Origin: Hippasteria phrygiana
Lineage: Eukaryota > Echinodermata > Asteroidea > Valvatida > Goniasteridae
Length of the DNA stretch: 64,000 nucleotides
NCBI GenBank assembly: GCA_037893225.1
Contig: JAZGUH010000088.1
Coordinates: forward strand, 2,144,501-2,208,500
Direction: 5' to 3'
The position numbers and the translations under genes were made by a program. Below the pieces are notes generated by a model. That model had not been told where the DNA came from, did no database searches, and saw only the letters and a program-made list of their open reading frames with translations. This document shows, piece after piece, positions 35,601 through 49,500 of this stretch (position 1 is its first letter; each line of letters begins with the position of its first letter).

Positions 35601-38600
35601 ACATCAGAGCTGAACACAAGTGACTAGCAGTGCTCATGCAGACATCTTAGCTGCGCAGGACAGGCAAGAAGTGGTAGTGCTGACAGGTCCCAGGTAACAG
35701 CTGACTGACAGTGATTATGCAGACATCTCAGTTGAACAGGGGAGGCAAGGGGTGGTAGTGCCAACAAGTCCCAGGTAACACAGCTGACTGACAGTGGTTA
35801 TGCAGACATCTCAGCTGAACAGGGGAGGCAAGGGGTGGTAGTGCCGACAAGTCCCAGGTAACACAGCTGACTGACAGTGGTTATGCAGACATCTCAGCTG
35901 AACAGGGGAGGCAAGGGGTGGTAGTGCCGACAAGTCCCAGGTAACACAGCTGACTGACAGTGGTTATGCAGACATCTCAGCTGAACAGCACAGGCAAGGG
36001 GTGGTTGTGCCGACAAGTCCCAGGTAACACAGCTGACTGACAGTGGTTATGCAGACATCTCAGCTGAACAGCGCAGGCAAGGGGTGGTTGTGCCGACAAG
36101 ACCCAGGTAACACAGCTGACTGACAGTGATTATGCAGACATCTCCACTGAACAGCGCAGACAAGGGGTGGTAGTGCTGACAAGTCCCAGGTAACACAGCT
36201 GACTGACAGTGGTTATGCAGACATCTCCACTGAACAGCGCAGACAAGGGGTGGTAGTGCTGACAAGTCCCAGGTAACACAGCTGACTGACAGTGGTTATG
36301 CAGACATCTCCACTGAACAGCGCAGACAAGGGGTGGTAGTGCTGACAAGACCCAGGTAACACAGCTGACTGACAGTGATTATGCAGACATCTCCACTGAA
36401 CAGCGCAGACAAGGGGTGGTAGTGCTGACAAGTCCCAGGTAACACAGCTGACTGACAGTGGTTATGCAGACATCTCCACTGAACAGCGCAGACAAGGGGT
36501 GGTAGTGCTGACAAGTCCCAGGTAACACAGCTGACCGACAGTGGTTATGCAGACATCTCAGCTGAACAGCGCAGGCAAGGGGTGGTTGTGCCGACAAGAC
36601 CCAGGTAACACAGCTGACTGACAGTGATTATGCAGACATCTCCACTGAACAGCGCAGACAAGGGGTGGTAGTGCTGACAAGTCCCAGGTAACACAGCTGA
36701 CTGACAGTGGTTATGCAGACATCTCCACTGAACAGCGCAGACAAGGGGTGGTAGTGCTGACAAGTCCCAGGTAACACAGCTGACTGACAGTGGTTGTGCT
36801 GACAAGCCTCAGGTAACACAGCTGACTGACAGTGGTTATGCAGACATCTCAGCTGAACAGTGCAAGCAAGTGGTGGTAGTGCTGACAAGCCTCAGGTAAC
36901 ACAGCTGACTGACAGTGGTTGTGCTGACAAGCCTCAGGTAACACAGCTGACTGACAGTGGTTATGCAGACATCTCAGCTGAACAGTGCAAGCAAGTGGTG
37001 GTAGTGCTGACAAGCCTCAGGTAACACAGCTGACTGACAGTGGTTGTGCTGACAAGCCTCAGGTAACACAGCTGACTGACAGTGGTTATGCAGACATCTC
37101 AGCTGAACAGTGCAAGCAAGTGGTGGTAGTGCTGACAAGCCTCAGGTAACACAGCTGACTGACAGTGGTTATGCAGACATCTCAGCTGAACAGCGCAGAC
37201 AAGGGGTGGTAGTGCTGACAAGTCCCAGGTAACACAGCTGACTATGTAGACATCTCATCTGAACAGGGAAGGCAAGAGGTAATAGTGATAAGCCCCAAGT
37301 ACACACATAGCACAATTGCTGATAGTATGTACTACATTAGTATGATCATTAGCAATTTTTTGTCACAGAAATATCCTGATTTATCACAATATATGTGACT
37401 TTGATAACACATTTTGATAAAAAACTGCTGCACATAGAGGTACATTTTGCACATGTACATTGTACATTATTGCCTTGAAACTAAGCATCTTCTTAAAATC
37501 TGCTATTTCAGCATTCATTACAAATTATTATGAGTGTGCTGTTCACTCATTTATTCATGTCCAACTAAACAATAACACTTCTTTACTTTAAGCATGACTT
37601 CAATAACTATTTTAGTAGGGAAATTCAACAGAACGAAAATGTCATATTGATGTACTGTACTTCATATTAATCATCATAATACAATATTAGTGTTCAGAAC
37701 TGAGATCTCAGTTGAAAGAGGTAGCAAAGAAAAAAATACTAGTGATAAAACCAAAAGGTACATACCAACCTTAGGCTGCTTGACAAGCATCAGGTAACAC
37801 AGCTGACTGACAGTGGTTATGCAGACATCTCAGCTGAACAGCGCAGGCAAGGGGTGGTTGTGCCGACAAGACCCAGGTAACACAGCTGACTGACAGTGAT
37901 TATGCAGACATCTCCACTGAACAGCGCAGACAAGGGGTGGTAGTACTGACAAGTCCCAGGTAACACAGCTGACTGACAGTGGTTATGCAGACATCTCCGC
38001 TGAACAGCGCAGACAAGGGGTGGTAGTGCTGACAAGCCTCAGGTAACACAGCTGACTGACAGTGGTTAGGCAGACATCTCAGCTGAACAGTGCAAGCAAG
38101 TGGTGGTAGTGCTGACAAGCCTCAGGTAACACAGCTGACTGACAGTGGTTATGCAGACATCTCAGCTGAACAGCACAGACAAGGGGTGGTAGTGCTGACA
38201 AGTCCCAGGTAACACAGCTGACTGACAGTGGTTATGCAGACATCTCTGCTGAACAGCGCAGACAAGGGGTGGTAGTGCTGACAAGCCTCAGGTAACACAG
38301 CTGACTGACAGTGGTTATGCAGACATCTCAGCTGAACAGTGCAAGCAAGTGGTGGTAGTGCTGACAAGCCTCAGGTAACACAGCTGACTGACAGGGGTTA
38401 TGCAGACATCTCAGCTGAACAGCGCAGACAAGGGGTGGTAGTGCTGACAAGTCCCAGGTAACACAGCTGACTGACAGTGGTTATGCAGACATCTCTGCTG
38501 AACAGAGCAGACAAGGGGTGGTAGTGCTGACAAGCCTCAGGTAACACAGCTGACTGACAGTGGTTAGGCAGACATCTCAGCTGAACAGTGCAAGCAAGTG

Positions 38601-41600
38601 GTGGTAGTGCTGACAAGCCTCAGGTAACACAGCTGACTGACAGTGGTTATGCAGACATCTCAGCTGAACAGCGCAGACAAGGGGTGGTAGTGCTGACAAG
38701 TCCCAGATAACACAGCTGACTATGCAGACATCTCATCTGAACAGGGAAGGCAAGAGGTAATAGTGATAAGCCCCAAGTACACACATAGCACAATTGCTGA
38801 TAGTGACAGTATATGTACTACATTAGTATGATCATTAGCAATTTTTTGTCACAGAAATATCCTGATTTATCACAATATATGTGACTTTGATAACACATTT
38901 TGATAAAAAACTGCTGCACATAGAGGTACATTTTGCACATGTACATTGTACATTATTGCCTTGAAACTAAGCATCTTCTTAAAATCTGCTATTTCAGCAT
39001 TCATTACAAATTATTACGAGTGTGCTGTTCACTCATTTATTCATGTCCAACTAAACAATAACACTTCTCTATTTTAAGCATGACTTCAATAACTATTTTG
39101 GTAGGGAAATTCAACAGAACGAAAATGTCATATTGATGTACTGTACTTCATATTAATCATCATGATAATACAATATTAGTGTTCAGAACTGAGATCTCAG
39201 TTGAAACAGGTAGCAAAGAAAAAAATACTAGTGATCAAACCAAAAGGTACATACCAACCTTAGGCTGCTTGACAAGCATCAGGTAACACAGCTGACTGAC
39301 AGTGGTTATGCATATATCTCAGCTGAACAAGGCAGGCAAGTGGTGGTAGTGCTGACAAGTCCCAGATAACACAGCTGACTGACAGTGGTTATGCAGACAA
39401 GTGGTGGTAGTGCTGACAAGCCTCAGGTAACACAGCTGACTGACAGTGGTTATGCAGACATCTCAGCTGAACAGCGCAGACAAGGGGTGGTAGTACTGAC
39501 AAGTCCAAGGGTAACACAGCTGACTGACAGTGGTTATGCAGACATCTCCACTGAACAGCGCAGACAAGGGGTGGTAGTGCTGACAAGCCTCAGGTAACAC
39601 AGCTGACTGACAGTGGTTATGCAGACATCTCAGCTGAACAGCGCAGACAAGGGGTGGTAGTGCTGACAAGTCCCAGGTAACACAGCTGACTATGCAGACA
39701 TCTCATCTGAACAGGGAAGGCAAGAGGTAATAGTGATAAGCCCCAAGTACACACATAGCACAATTGCTGATAGTATGTACTACATTAGTATGATCATTAG
39801 CAATTTTTTGTCACAGAAATATCCTGATTTATCACAATATATGTGACTTTGATAACACATTTTGATAAAAAACTGCTGCACATAGAGGTACATTTTGCAC
39901 ATGTACATTGTACATTATTGCCTTGAAACTAAGCATCTTCTTAAAATCTGCTATTTCAGCATTCATTACAAATTATTACGAGTGTGCTGTTCACTCATTT
40001 ATTCATGTCCAACTAAACAATAACACTTCTTTATTTTAAGCATGACTTCAATAACTATTTTGGTAGGGAAATTCAACAGAACGAAAATGTCATATTGATG
40101 TACTGTACTTCATATTAATCATCATGATAATACAATATTAGTGTTCAGAACTGAGATCTCAGTTGAAACAGGTAGCAAAGAAAAAAATACTAGTGATCAA
40201 ACCAAAAGGTACATACCAACCTTAGGCTGCTTGACAAGCATCAGATAACACAGCTGACTGACAGTGGTTATGCATATATCTCAGCTGAACAAGGCAGGCA
40301 AGGGCTGGTAGTGCTGACAAGTCCCAGGTAACACAGGTGACTGACAGTAGTTATGCATATATCTCAGCTGAACAAGGCAGGCAAGGGCTGGTAGTGCTGA
40401 CAAGTCCCAGGTAACACAGGTGACTGACAGTGGTTATGCATATATCTCAGCTGAACAAGGCAGGCAAGGGCTGGTAGTGCTGACAAGTCCCAGGTAACAC
40501 AGCTGACTGACAGTGGTTATGCATATATCTCAGCTGAACAAGGCAGGCAAGGGCTGGTAGTGCTGACAAGTCCCAGGTAAAACAGGTGACTGACAGTGGT
40601 TATGTAGATATCTCAGCTGAACAGGGGAAACAAGGGGTGGTAGTGCCGACAAGTCCCAGGTAACACAGCTGACTGACAGTGATTATGCAGACATCTCAGC
40701 TGAACAGCGCAGGCAAGGGGTGGTTGTGCCAACAAGACCCAGGTAACACAGCTGACTGACAGTGATTATGCAGACATCTCAGCTGAACAGCGCAGACAAG
40801 GGGTGGTAGTGCTGACAAGCCTCAGGTAACACAGCTGACTGACAGTGGTTATGCAGACATCTCAGCTGAACAGTGCAAGCAAGTGGTGGTAGTGCTGACA
40901 AGCCTCAGGTAACACAGCTGACTGACAGTGGTTATGCAGACATCTCAGCTGAACAGTGCAAGCAAGTGGTGGTAGTGCTGACAAGCCTCAGGTAACACAG
41001 CTGACTGACAGTGGTTATGCAGACATCTCAGCTGAACAGCGCAGACAAGGGGTGGTAGTGCTGACAAGTCCCAGGTAACACAGCTGACTATGCAGACATC
41101 TCATCTGAACAGGGAAGGCAAGAGGTAATAGTGATAAGCCCCAAGTACACACATAGCACAATTGCTGATAGTATATACTACATTAGTATGATCATTAACA
41201 ATTTTTTGTCACAGAAATATCCTGATTTATCACAATATATGTGACTTTGATAACACATTTTGATAAAAAACTGCTGCACATAGAGGTATATTTTGCACAT
41301 GTACATTGTACATTATTGCCTTGAAACTAAGCATCTTCTTAAAATCTGCTATTTCAGCATTCATTACAAATTATTATGAGTGTGCTGTTCACTCATTTAT
41401 TCATGTCCAACTAAACAATAACACTTCTTTACTTTAAGCATGACTTCAACAACTATTAACGAAAATGTCATATTGATGTACTGTACTTAATATTAATCAT
41501 CATGATAATACAATATTAGTGTTCAGAACTGAGATCTCAGTTGAAACAGGTAGCAAAGAAAAAAATACAAGTGATAAAACCAAAAGGTACATACCAACCT

Positions 41601-42350
41601 TAGGCTGCTTGACAAGCATCAGGTAACACAGCTGACTGACAGTGGTTATGCATATATCTCAGCTGAACAAGGCAGGCAAGGGCTGGTAGTGCTGACAAGT
41701 CCCAGGTAACACAGGTGACTGACAGTGGTTATGCATATATCTCAGCTGAACAGCACAGGCAAGGGGTGGTTGTGCCGACAAGACCCAGGTAACACAGCTG
41801 ACTGACAGTGATTATGCAGACATCTCCACTGAACAGCGCAGACAAGGGGTGGTAGTGCTGACAAGTCCCAGGTAACACAGCTGACTGACAGTGGTTATGC
41901 AGACATCTCCACTGAACAGCGCAGACAAGGGGTGGTAGTGCTGACAAGTCCCAGGTAACACAGCTGACTGACAGTGGTTATGCATATATCTCAGCTGAAC
42001 AAGGCAGGCAAGGGCTGGTAGTGCTGACAAGTCCCAGGTAACACAGGTGACTGACAGTGGTTATGCATATATCTCAGCTGAACAAGGCAGGCAAGGGCTG
42101 GTAGTGCTGACAAGTCCCAGGTAACACAGGTGACCGACAGTGGTTATGTAGATATCTCAGCTGAACAGGGGAGACAAGGGGTGGTAGTGCTGACAAGTCC
42201 CAGGTAACACAGCTGACTAACAGTGGTTATGCAGACATCTCAGCTGAACAGCGCAGACAAGGGTTGGTAGTGCTGACAAGTCCCAGGTAACACAACTGAC
42301 TGACAGTGGTTATGCAGACATCTCAGCTGAACAGTGCAAGCAAGGGGTGA
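35600..42350. repeat. 83 bp minisatellite array, about 50 units
   Basis: The unit begins acagctgactgacagtggtt and ends gacaagtcccaggtaac, and it recurs every 83 bases. Variants swap cccag / ctcag and agcgcagac / agtgcaagc, and some units read atgcatatatctcagc. Because 83 is not a multiple of three, each strand shows overlapping ~72-residue frames that shift frame every unit and end in stops, so no repeat protein is encoded. Four ~550 base spacers split the array into blocks of different unit number, a sign of unequal exchange. Each unit contains CAGCTG E-boxes and a donor-like CAG|gtaaca. Confidence 0.92.
37230..37795. repeat. Conserved spacer of the minisatellite (4 copies plus a partial)
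   Basis: The spacer starts in a diverged 83 bp unit (acatctcatctgaacaggg), runs through unique AT-rich sequence with a ttttttgtcacag tract, and ends in another diverged unit (gaactgagatctcagttga) before normal units resume. Near-identical copies lie at about 38712-39280, 39683-40240 and 41083-41625, and a partial one at 42355-42640 ends the array. The fourth copy has a deletion near 41455. Unit plus spacer forms a higher-order repeat. Confidence 0.85.
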
Positions 42351-42639
42351 TAGTGATACCACAATTGCTGATAGTGAAAGTACATGTACTACATTAGTAT
42401 CACCATTATCTATCTTTTTGTCAGAGAAATATTCTTGTGATTTATCACAATATATGTGACTTTGATAACACATTTTGATAAAAAATACTGCTGCACATAG
42501 AGGTACATTTTACACATGTACATTGTACATTATTGCCTTGAAATTGAGCATCTTCTTAAAATCTGCTATTTCAGCATTCATTACAAATCTTATGAGTGTG
42601 TTGTTCACTCATTAATTCATGTCCAACTAAACATCACAA

Positions 42640-43525
42640 CCATGGCCATCGATTTTTCACTCACTTTTGTTCCTTTTAAGTGATATTATTCTTGTCTATT
42701 ATCTACCTGCCGACATACCTGCATGTAACAATGGTTAATTTTAGTTTCATAGGTCCCAACTCACACAGTATTTTTTGTGTTTTCATTTTGTCATCTCTTG
42801 TGTATCTTATATTTTTTATGTCATGTCTTATCTTGTAACTCGGCTCCTACTTCATCTCTTAACTCATATTATATCTCATGTTGTATCTCATATTTTGTAG
42901 ATGTCCTATTTTGTATCTCATATTTTGTAAATCTCCTATTTTGTAGATCTGTCTTATTTTGTATATATATTATTCTATATACTTATATCATATCTGATAT
43001 ATCTTACATTGTATCGAATATTGCTCATCTGGTATTTCGAAGCTCTTGTTTCATCTCATATTTTTTTCTCTTGCTTACACTATGTTTATTTATTTTTGAT
43101 TTCAATTATATTGTTGTTTGTTTGTATGGTCAAATAAAGTAATAATACTAATTACAGTTAGAAATGTTCCCACTATATAATTGTCTTTGTTCTTGTTGAA
43201 TAATTCTAATTACTTATTCAATAAAATGACTTACTTTGACAAATGTTCAGCATCTAGAATACTATGGAACAAGAGTTCTCAAGAAATCTACAATTACAGA
43301 ATGGTCCATCAAATGCATGAATTAAGATCTGCATCAATGACCAGTTACATCCACAGTAAAAATTCATTCAATCTTATATATTAATCTTATATATATATTC
43401 AAAATCATATATATATAAATTTGTCAAAGTGATGCATATTTTGAAATTCATTTGAAAACTCACTGAATTTTTTGTATTTCTTTCAAAATCTTAACTGAGC
43501 TAACATTTTATAATTATGTTAATCT
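42640..43525. other. T-rich degenerate sequence, no gene
   Basis: 42770-43110 is built of degenerate tatctcatattttgta-like words, and 43370-43420 is an AT-rich inverted run (atatatatattc / atatatataaat). This lies just past the 3' end of the Helentron frame. I looked for a Helitron-type CTRRT plus hairpin end and found none that is convincing. Confidence 0.45.
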
Positions 43526-46500
43526 TCAAAACTTGATTTGAATGGCTTCATGATAACTATAGTACGTAGGTCTGATAGTAGTTGAAACTGAATCTATGCC
43601 TCTCATATAAACATGATCAATTAATGTACCCATCTCTGTGGTCGCATCTCTCACACACTGCCTGTAACCATTCTCTTGCATAACACTCTCAATGACTGAA
43701 TGATTATCAAATAAATTCTCATTGAAATCACCCATTACTATAGATCTGTGACATACATTATGTACTTCAGACAGCAACACTTTTAAATTCACAAGGAAAT
43801 CTTTCATTTTATATGATGGTGGTCGATATAGAACAACAACTACTATTGATACACTAGAAATTATATGGAATGCAATATATTCCAGATTCTGCACTTGGAT
43901 TCTTAACCGACTAAAACATTTTTCTTGTCTACCATATACTGCTACACCTCCATGACTCTGTTGCATCAAATGGATTGATCCCTCGTATGATTCAGCTCTT
44001 ACTTGATGATAGCATTTGAAATCTTTCAAATTCAATTCATTAACATTATCTAAATCAGTCCATGTCTCTGTCAAACAAATGAAGTCTGATTCCATCATAT
44101 CACACTGACACTGCAAATCTACAAAATGATTCATCAGCCCTTGAACATTATGAAGCATTATAGTTGTGTTCTTTGTCTCACCCTGTTGTTTGATTGATGA
44201 TTCTATCTGTTCAATCCACAGAGGCATATCATTCAGTGCTTGGGCAACTGACTTATCACAATATATATGTTTCAAATCAAATCCTTCTATGATTAGTCCA
44301 TTCAATGAAGTCACACGACTCAAACTGACATATGCTTGACCAGCTGTGAATGTACGATCAAGGCAAACTACAGCTTTACTCATTGTCATTCCTTGTACTT
44401 TGTGAGAAGTGCATGCCCATGCAAGTTTCAAAGGAAATTGCTTCCGAATACATTTCTTCCCAATGTGTTCTTCATCTATCTCAATAGCAACAGACATATC
44501 ATCATGTAATGATGCACAATGTCTTTTAAATTTATGTCCTGCACTCTTATCAAACTCAACTTGTATACACTTGGCACCAGATTGATCCGCTAACATATCA
44601 ATTCCAGTGACAGTTCCAAATGCACCATTTACAAGACCTTGAGAAACATCCAAATTCTTGACTAACATGACACGTGCTCCAATACTGATCCATAATGTTT
44701 GACACAAAGAAGTACGACCTGATTTCAATACTTTCTCTCTTTGTTTCAATCTTCCATTGCCGTCTTTTTCATAATCTTTGGCTTCAATGCACATACAATC
44801 TGAAAATTTTAAATGCAAAATTTGTGTATTACATTTGTCAACCTGTTTGTTTGTAGGGTAAATATGAACTGCATCATTCCATTCTTCTCCTGTTTCACGG
44901 CTCTTTAGAATAGAGATGTCTTCATCTGTTAAACTGTCTCCTTTTTGCTTAGTTCGCACATGGTTGAGAAGTTCTGCAAATTTCATATCATCTCTTTGTC
45001 TCATGATTTCAGTCAATTCCACTCTTTTAAAATTATCATGCCACAAGCTTGATTCTAGAGTATTGTGATGCAATGATTTTCCTTTCACTGGAGGTAACTG
45101 ATAAAAATCACCAACTGCAATAACACTGACATTTCCAAAAGCACACTGACTTTTTGTTTGCTTAATTTGCCTCAGACGTCCATGTATATAACACAACATT
45201 CTTTGATCAACCATAGAAATCTCATCAATAATCAAAATCTGTATCTGATTCAATTTATTCCGTAGTGTGCTTAATTTTTCCTCACCAAGGGGTTGATATG
45301 GTAATGACATATCCATTGATATTGACAATGCACTGTGTAATGTCAATCCCTGAATATTGTATGCAGCAACACCAGTAGGAGCACATAGTAATACAGAAAC
45401 ATCATCAGGATTATGCGTCAATCTTCCAAATATACGTATTGCCTCATTGTAAATGCACTTGATCAAATGACTCTTGCCTGATCCAGCTCCTCCAGTTACA
45501 AACACATGAAATGGCTCAGGAGATTTCCCATTTACTTTATCTAGACACCATTGTCTAACTTTGTAAAAGACTTCACTCTGCTGAACATTCAATGATCTCA
45601 TTAAGCTTTGAACCTGTTGTCTTGGCATCTTAGCCGCATGATATTCAATACTATATTGTGTGTCATTTTTCTTATCGGACTTTAAATCAGGAATTGCATA
45701 TTCATCCTCACTTTCATGCATCACTTCTTGCTTCTCATCTTGACATTCCAGTCTTTCTGATTCAGTTTCTGGACATATCAAAGCCCATGCATCATCCTGT
45801 GGACCAAATCTTTCCAAGTACTGTTCTACATCATCCATAGATTCAATATCACCTTCAAATTTCTGACGATTTTGATCTACAATACATTGGACAGATTGCA
45901 CATCACAACCATACAGTTTGACATTTCCAATCTGATAGAATTCCTCATATGTTTCAAATTGTGGTGGTTTCAACTGTGCATCAACACGATAAGGAAGAAA
46001 TAATTGTAAAATGCTATGATAATATTTGTTGGGGTACTTTGTAACTGAAAATCTTGGATATTTTATTACAGCAGGATCAGTACGAGTACGTTTCTGTATG
46101 TGTCCCAATCCATTTCTTAATTCATGTATATATTTAGAAGATTTTTTACCATAAATATTTGGAGCTTGTGTCCTTGATAAGACTCTGTATTCTGAACTAA
46201 ATGAACCCAAACACATTGTTTCAAATTCATCAGTCTCTGGTCGTGCTTTATAGCGATCAATTCTTGACACCATCCAAACATCTGAATCATCTTCATTTGA
46301 TTTATTCTGAATCAAACTCAGTGGTAAACTCATTCTAACAGGATTTTCTCCAACAGGAATGAACTCTACTTTCCTAGAACCTTCTTTCAATCTCAAATTA
46401 CATACACGATATACTGCTTCTTGAGCTGATACCTCACGGTTCTGCAAATACACTTGGCCAACCTCTTTCATACTTTGCTTAGCATCTAGATTGCCTTTCT

Positions 46501-49500
46501 GTGCTTCACTTTGGGCATGACTCAACAACTGTCCCATTTCACGTTCTGCTTTTGACATGTAAGATGCAACATATGCCACACATCCATAAATATCTGTAAT
46601 ATATTGAATATCTAAATTTGCATTCCACGCTCGTAGCAAGTGAGGATTATACTGATTCACCCAGACATCTTGTGGATTACGCTTCAATACAATACTAACT
46701 TTCTTAGTGAGTACACTATTTGCCTTTTCAAATTCATCTTGAGTAATTCCCAGGCCTTCAAATAATTCATTTGTTGTCTTGTATTGTTTTTCTTGATTTT
46801 GAACTTCACTCCACACTGATTTCAAGAGTTCTTTTGCATCAGCTGTAGCTGTACTACTTCCTGTATTTCTACTGCAATTTGTTTTATTAGTCTCAGAGTT
46901 TACACAAGCATGTTGAGAACCAACATCAGAATCAATATCAATTCCACTCATATCCTGTGTCTCTTCATCATTACTACTGGTGGTATCAGATCTAATAACA
47001 AATGTTCTTTCAGATGGGGGTCTAGGAAAATTAAATCTGCATTCTGTGCCTTTTTTTTTACAACTTTTAGAATGCTTCTTGCTATGCAATTGGACACTAG
47101 ATATAATTTCATTTAATTCATCATTCTCATTTTTTGATGGCAATTTACAATTCACATATCTATCAATAAATTCCACAACATCTTCATCTTCATCAACACC
47201 CAACTTTGGTGCATCTTCTATCCAGAATAATCCATGTACATGTGGTGATCCTCTCTGCTGAAATTCTATTCTATAAAAGTAGTCTTTCACTTTACCAATG
47301 GGTTGTGCTTCTGACATAATGACCTCTTTCAAAAACATGTGAAACTTTCTGTCAAACATTCTAGCAGCAGTCACTGGATTACTCCTCAGTATTTGACATT
47401 TCTCATTCCAATCTAATTCATCTACAGTCCTATCATCTCCCTGTTGTCTCAGTATCGTATTAATTACTTCAGGCCATCTCATGTCTGCAGCAGAGAATGA
47501 ACAGAACCATGTAGGTAATCCAAGCTGTCTTATCATTGCTAATACATCTTTGTGAGCTGATTGCCAATATGGTGGAGTACCTCTGATAGGCTTCAAGAAT
47601 TTATAACCACTGTCAGATTTTAACATTTTACTCAAATTTGCCTTGTCATTAAGCATTGAAGCAGTGATATCATAACCTTCTTGAGTTTTCACTGAACCTT
47701 TACGCAAAGCAATAGACACACATGACATAACTTGCTGAATTTCAGACAAATACTGTGCATAGAATATATAATCAGTGTTTTTAGCAAATCTGTTGTCAAC
47801 ATGCATTAATCTGTTATGCAAATATCTACACAATGTTAATCTCACTTTTCTCTCATCACTAAATATTGGTCCACCAGTTGGAAATAAACTTGGAAAGCAT
47901 TTGGCTTCATTTCCTTCTTCCATCAATAGTCTCACTGGATTATTTCCTTCACATGGTGCAACACAAAATATATCATCAAAGTACTGATCTAGAATTTCTT
48001 GTCCAATATTTGCAGGTTGAAGGCAAGTGTCAAGCTTTATTCCACACAATCGATCATCATCATCCTCTTCCTCTGTGTCACTAATTTGATCTTCCTCTGT
48101 GTCAGTGATTTGATCATTCTCATTCATTATTTCTTCATTTACAGTTTCTTCATCAACTGATTCTTCAGGTACAGGATTAATCCAATCATATTCAATTTCA
48201 ATGTCATCATACCATTTATTATTATCTTTCAGATAATGCAAAGCTTCTTCAACATTCTGCTTGTTGACATACTGATATTCCACATGCCCTTTATATGACA
48301 GTTTACGTTTCAATTTGATCTGTATCATATCATTTTCATTAGCAGTTCTTGGCAAGGACTTGATTGTTTCTGTGGTATTTGACGGGACACATACGCATGG
48401 TCCATAACATCCCTTTTGTGCACCTTTTGGTAGATTGATTATTTTCATAAATGCAATATTTCTGGCAATCAAATGTTGTTCTAAGCTATTAAGTCTTGCC
48501 AGTTGCTCTGGAATATCCACTAATGACAAATTATTCAGACTTGCTTCTGCTGGAACTGTATTTCTAATCAATTTTCTATGGCAAGTATGACATATCCACA
48601 AACATGACCTGCTTGATGTACCAATATAACAATTCAATTTGCAATCCTCATTACATTTATGCAGATAATTTTCAAATATATTCTGAGAATACATATATCT
48701 CTCCTTGTTACATTTCATTACTTGGTTCTGGAACAACAATTTGTGACACACAGCACACACACAATCAGGTCCCTTTGTCATCTTAATCTTGAAATCACTA
48801 ATTACATGATGAATGTGCCCTTTTCTTTCCTTAGAAATTAATAATCTTTTCCTGTTTTTTTCAAGAATGTTCCTTTTACAATTTGGATCTTGCCGATATT
48901 TCATTTTACTAGTATCAACCTTCTTTTTCCTGTGAATTGCATCATGCTTATATTTCATTTTGCTAGTGTTTATCAGCTTTTTCCTGTGAATTGGATCTTC
49001 ACGATATTTCATTTTACTAGAATCAATCATTTTCTTCTTGTAAATTGGATCTCCGTTATACTTCTTTTTTATTACACCTTTCTTTTTCATCCTATAATTT
49101 AGATTTTCATGATAAGTCAATTTACTTGCCTTCAACATTTCATTCCGGAAACTAGGACAATTATACTTTTGTTTTATATTATCAATTACTGATTTTCTAT
49201 ATTGTGCACTGCTTTGATAATTTTCTCTTGTTTGAGCAGTTTTTCTTAATCTATACTGATCATCTACATCATATTTATTCCTTTGGTTACACTTAATACA
49301 ATCTTCATTATTTGCATATTTAATTTGTGCATATTTAATGTGCTTCTTTTGATAATTTTCATCGATATGATATTTTATTTGACTATACAATGTTTTTTGT
49401 CTTCTTTGCATTTCTCTATCTTTTTTGCAGTCACTTTTATTGTATTTGCTTCTCTTTCTTTCCCTGTCTAATTTTCTTTTTAATTCCAGATTTTTACTTC

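Noticed and set aside
36047..42030. Overlapping 72-codon minus-strand frames in the minisatellite
   Set aside because: An 83 base period shifts frame each unit and every frame stops after about three units, so no protein is made from the tandem repeat.
35600..42350. CRISPR-like array
   Set aside because: The units are contiguous 83-mers without unique spacers, in an animal genome, with no cas genes.
43370..43430. Helentron 3' terminus at the AT-rich inverted run
   Set aside because: There is no CTRRT or ggtgttggg-type end beside it, and AT runs form weak palindromes by chance.
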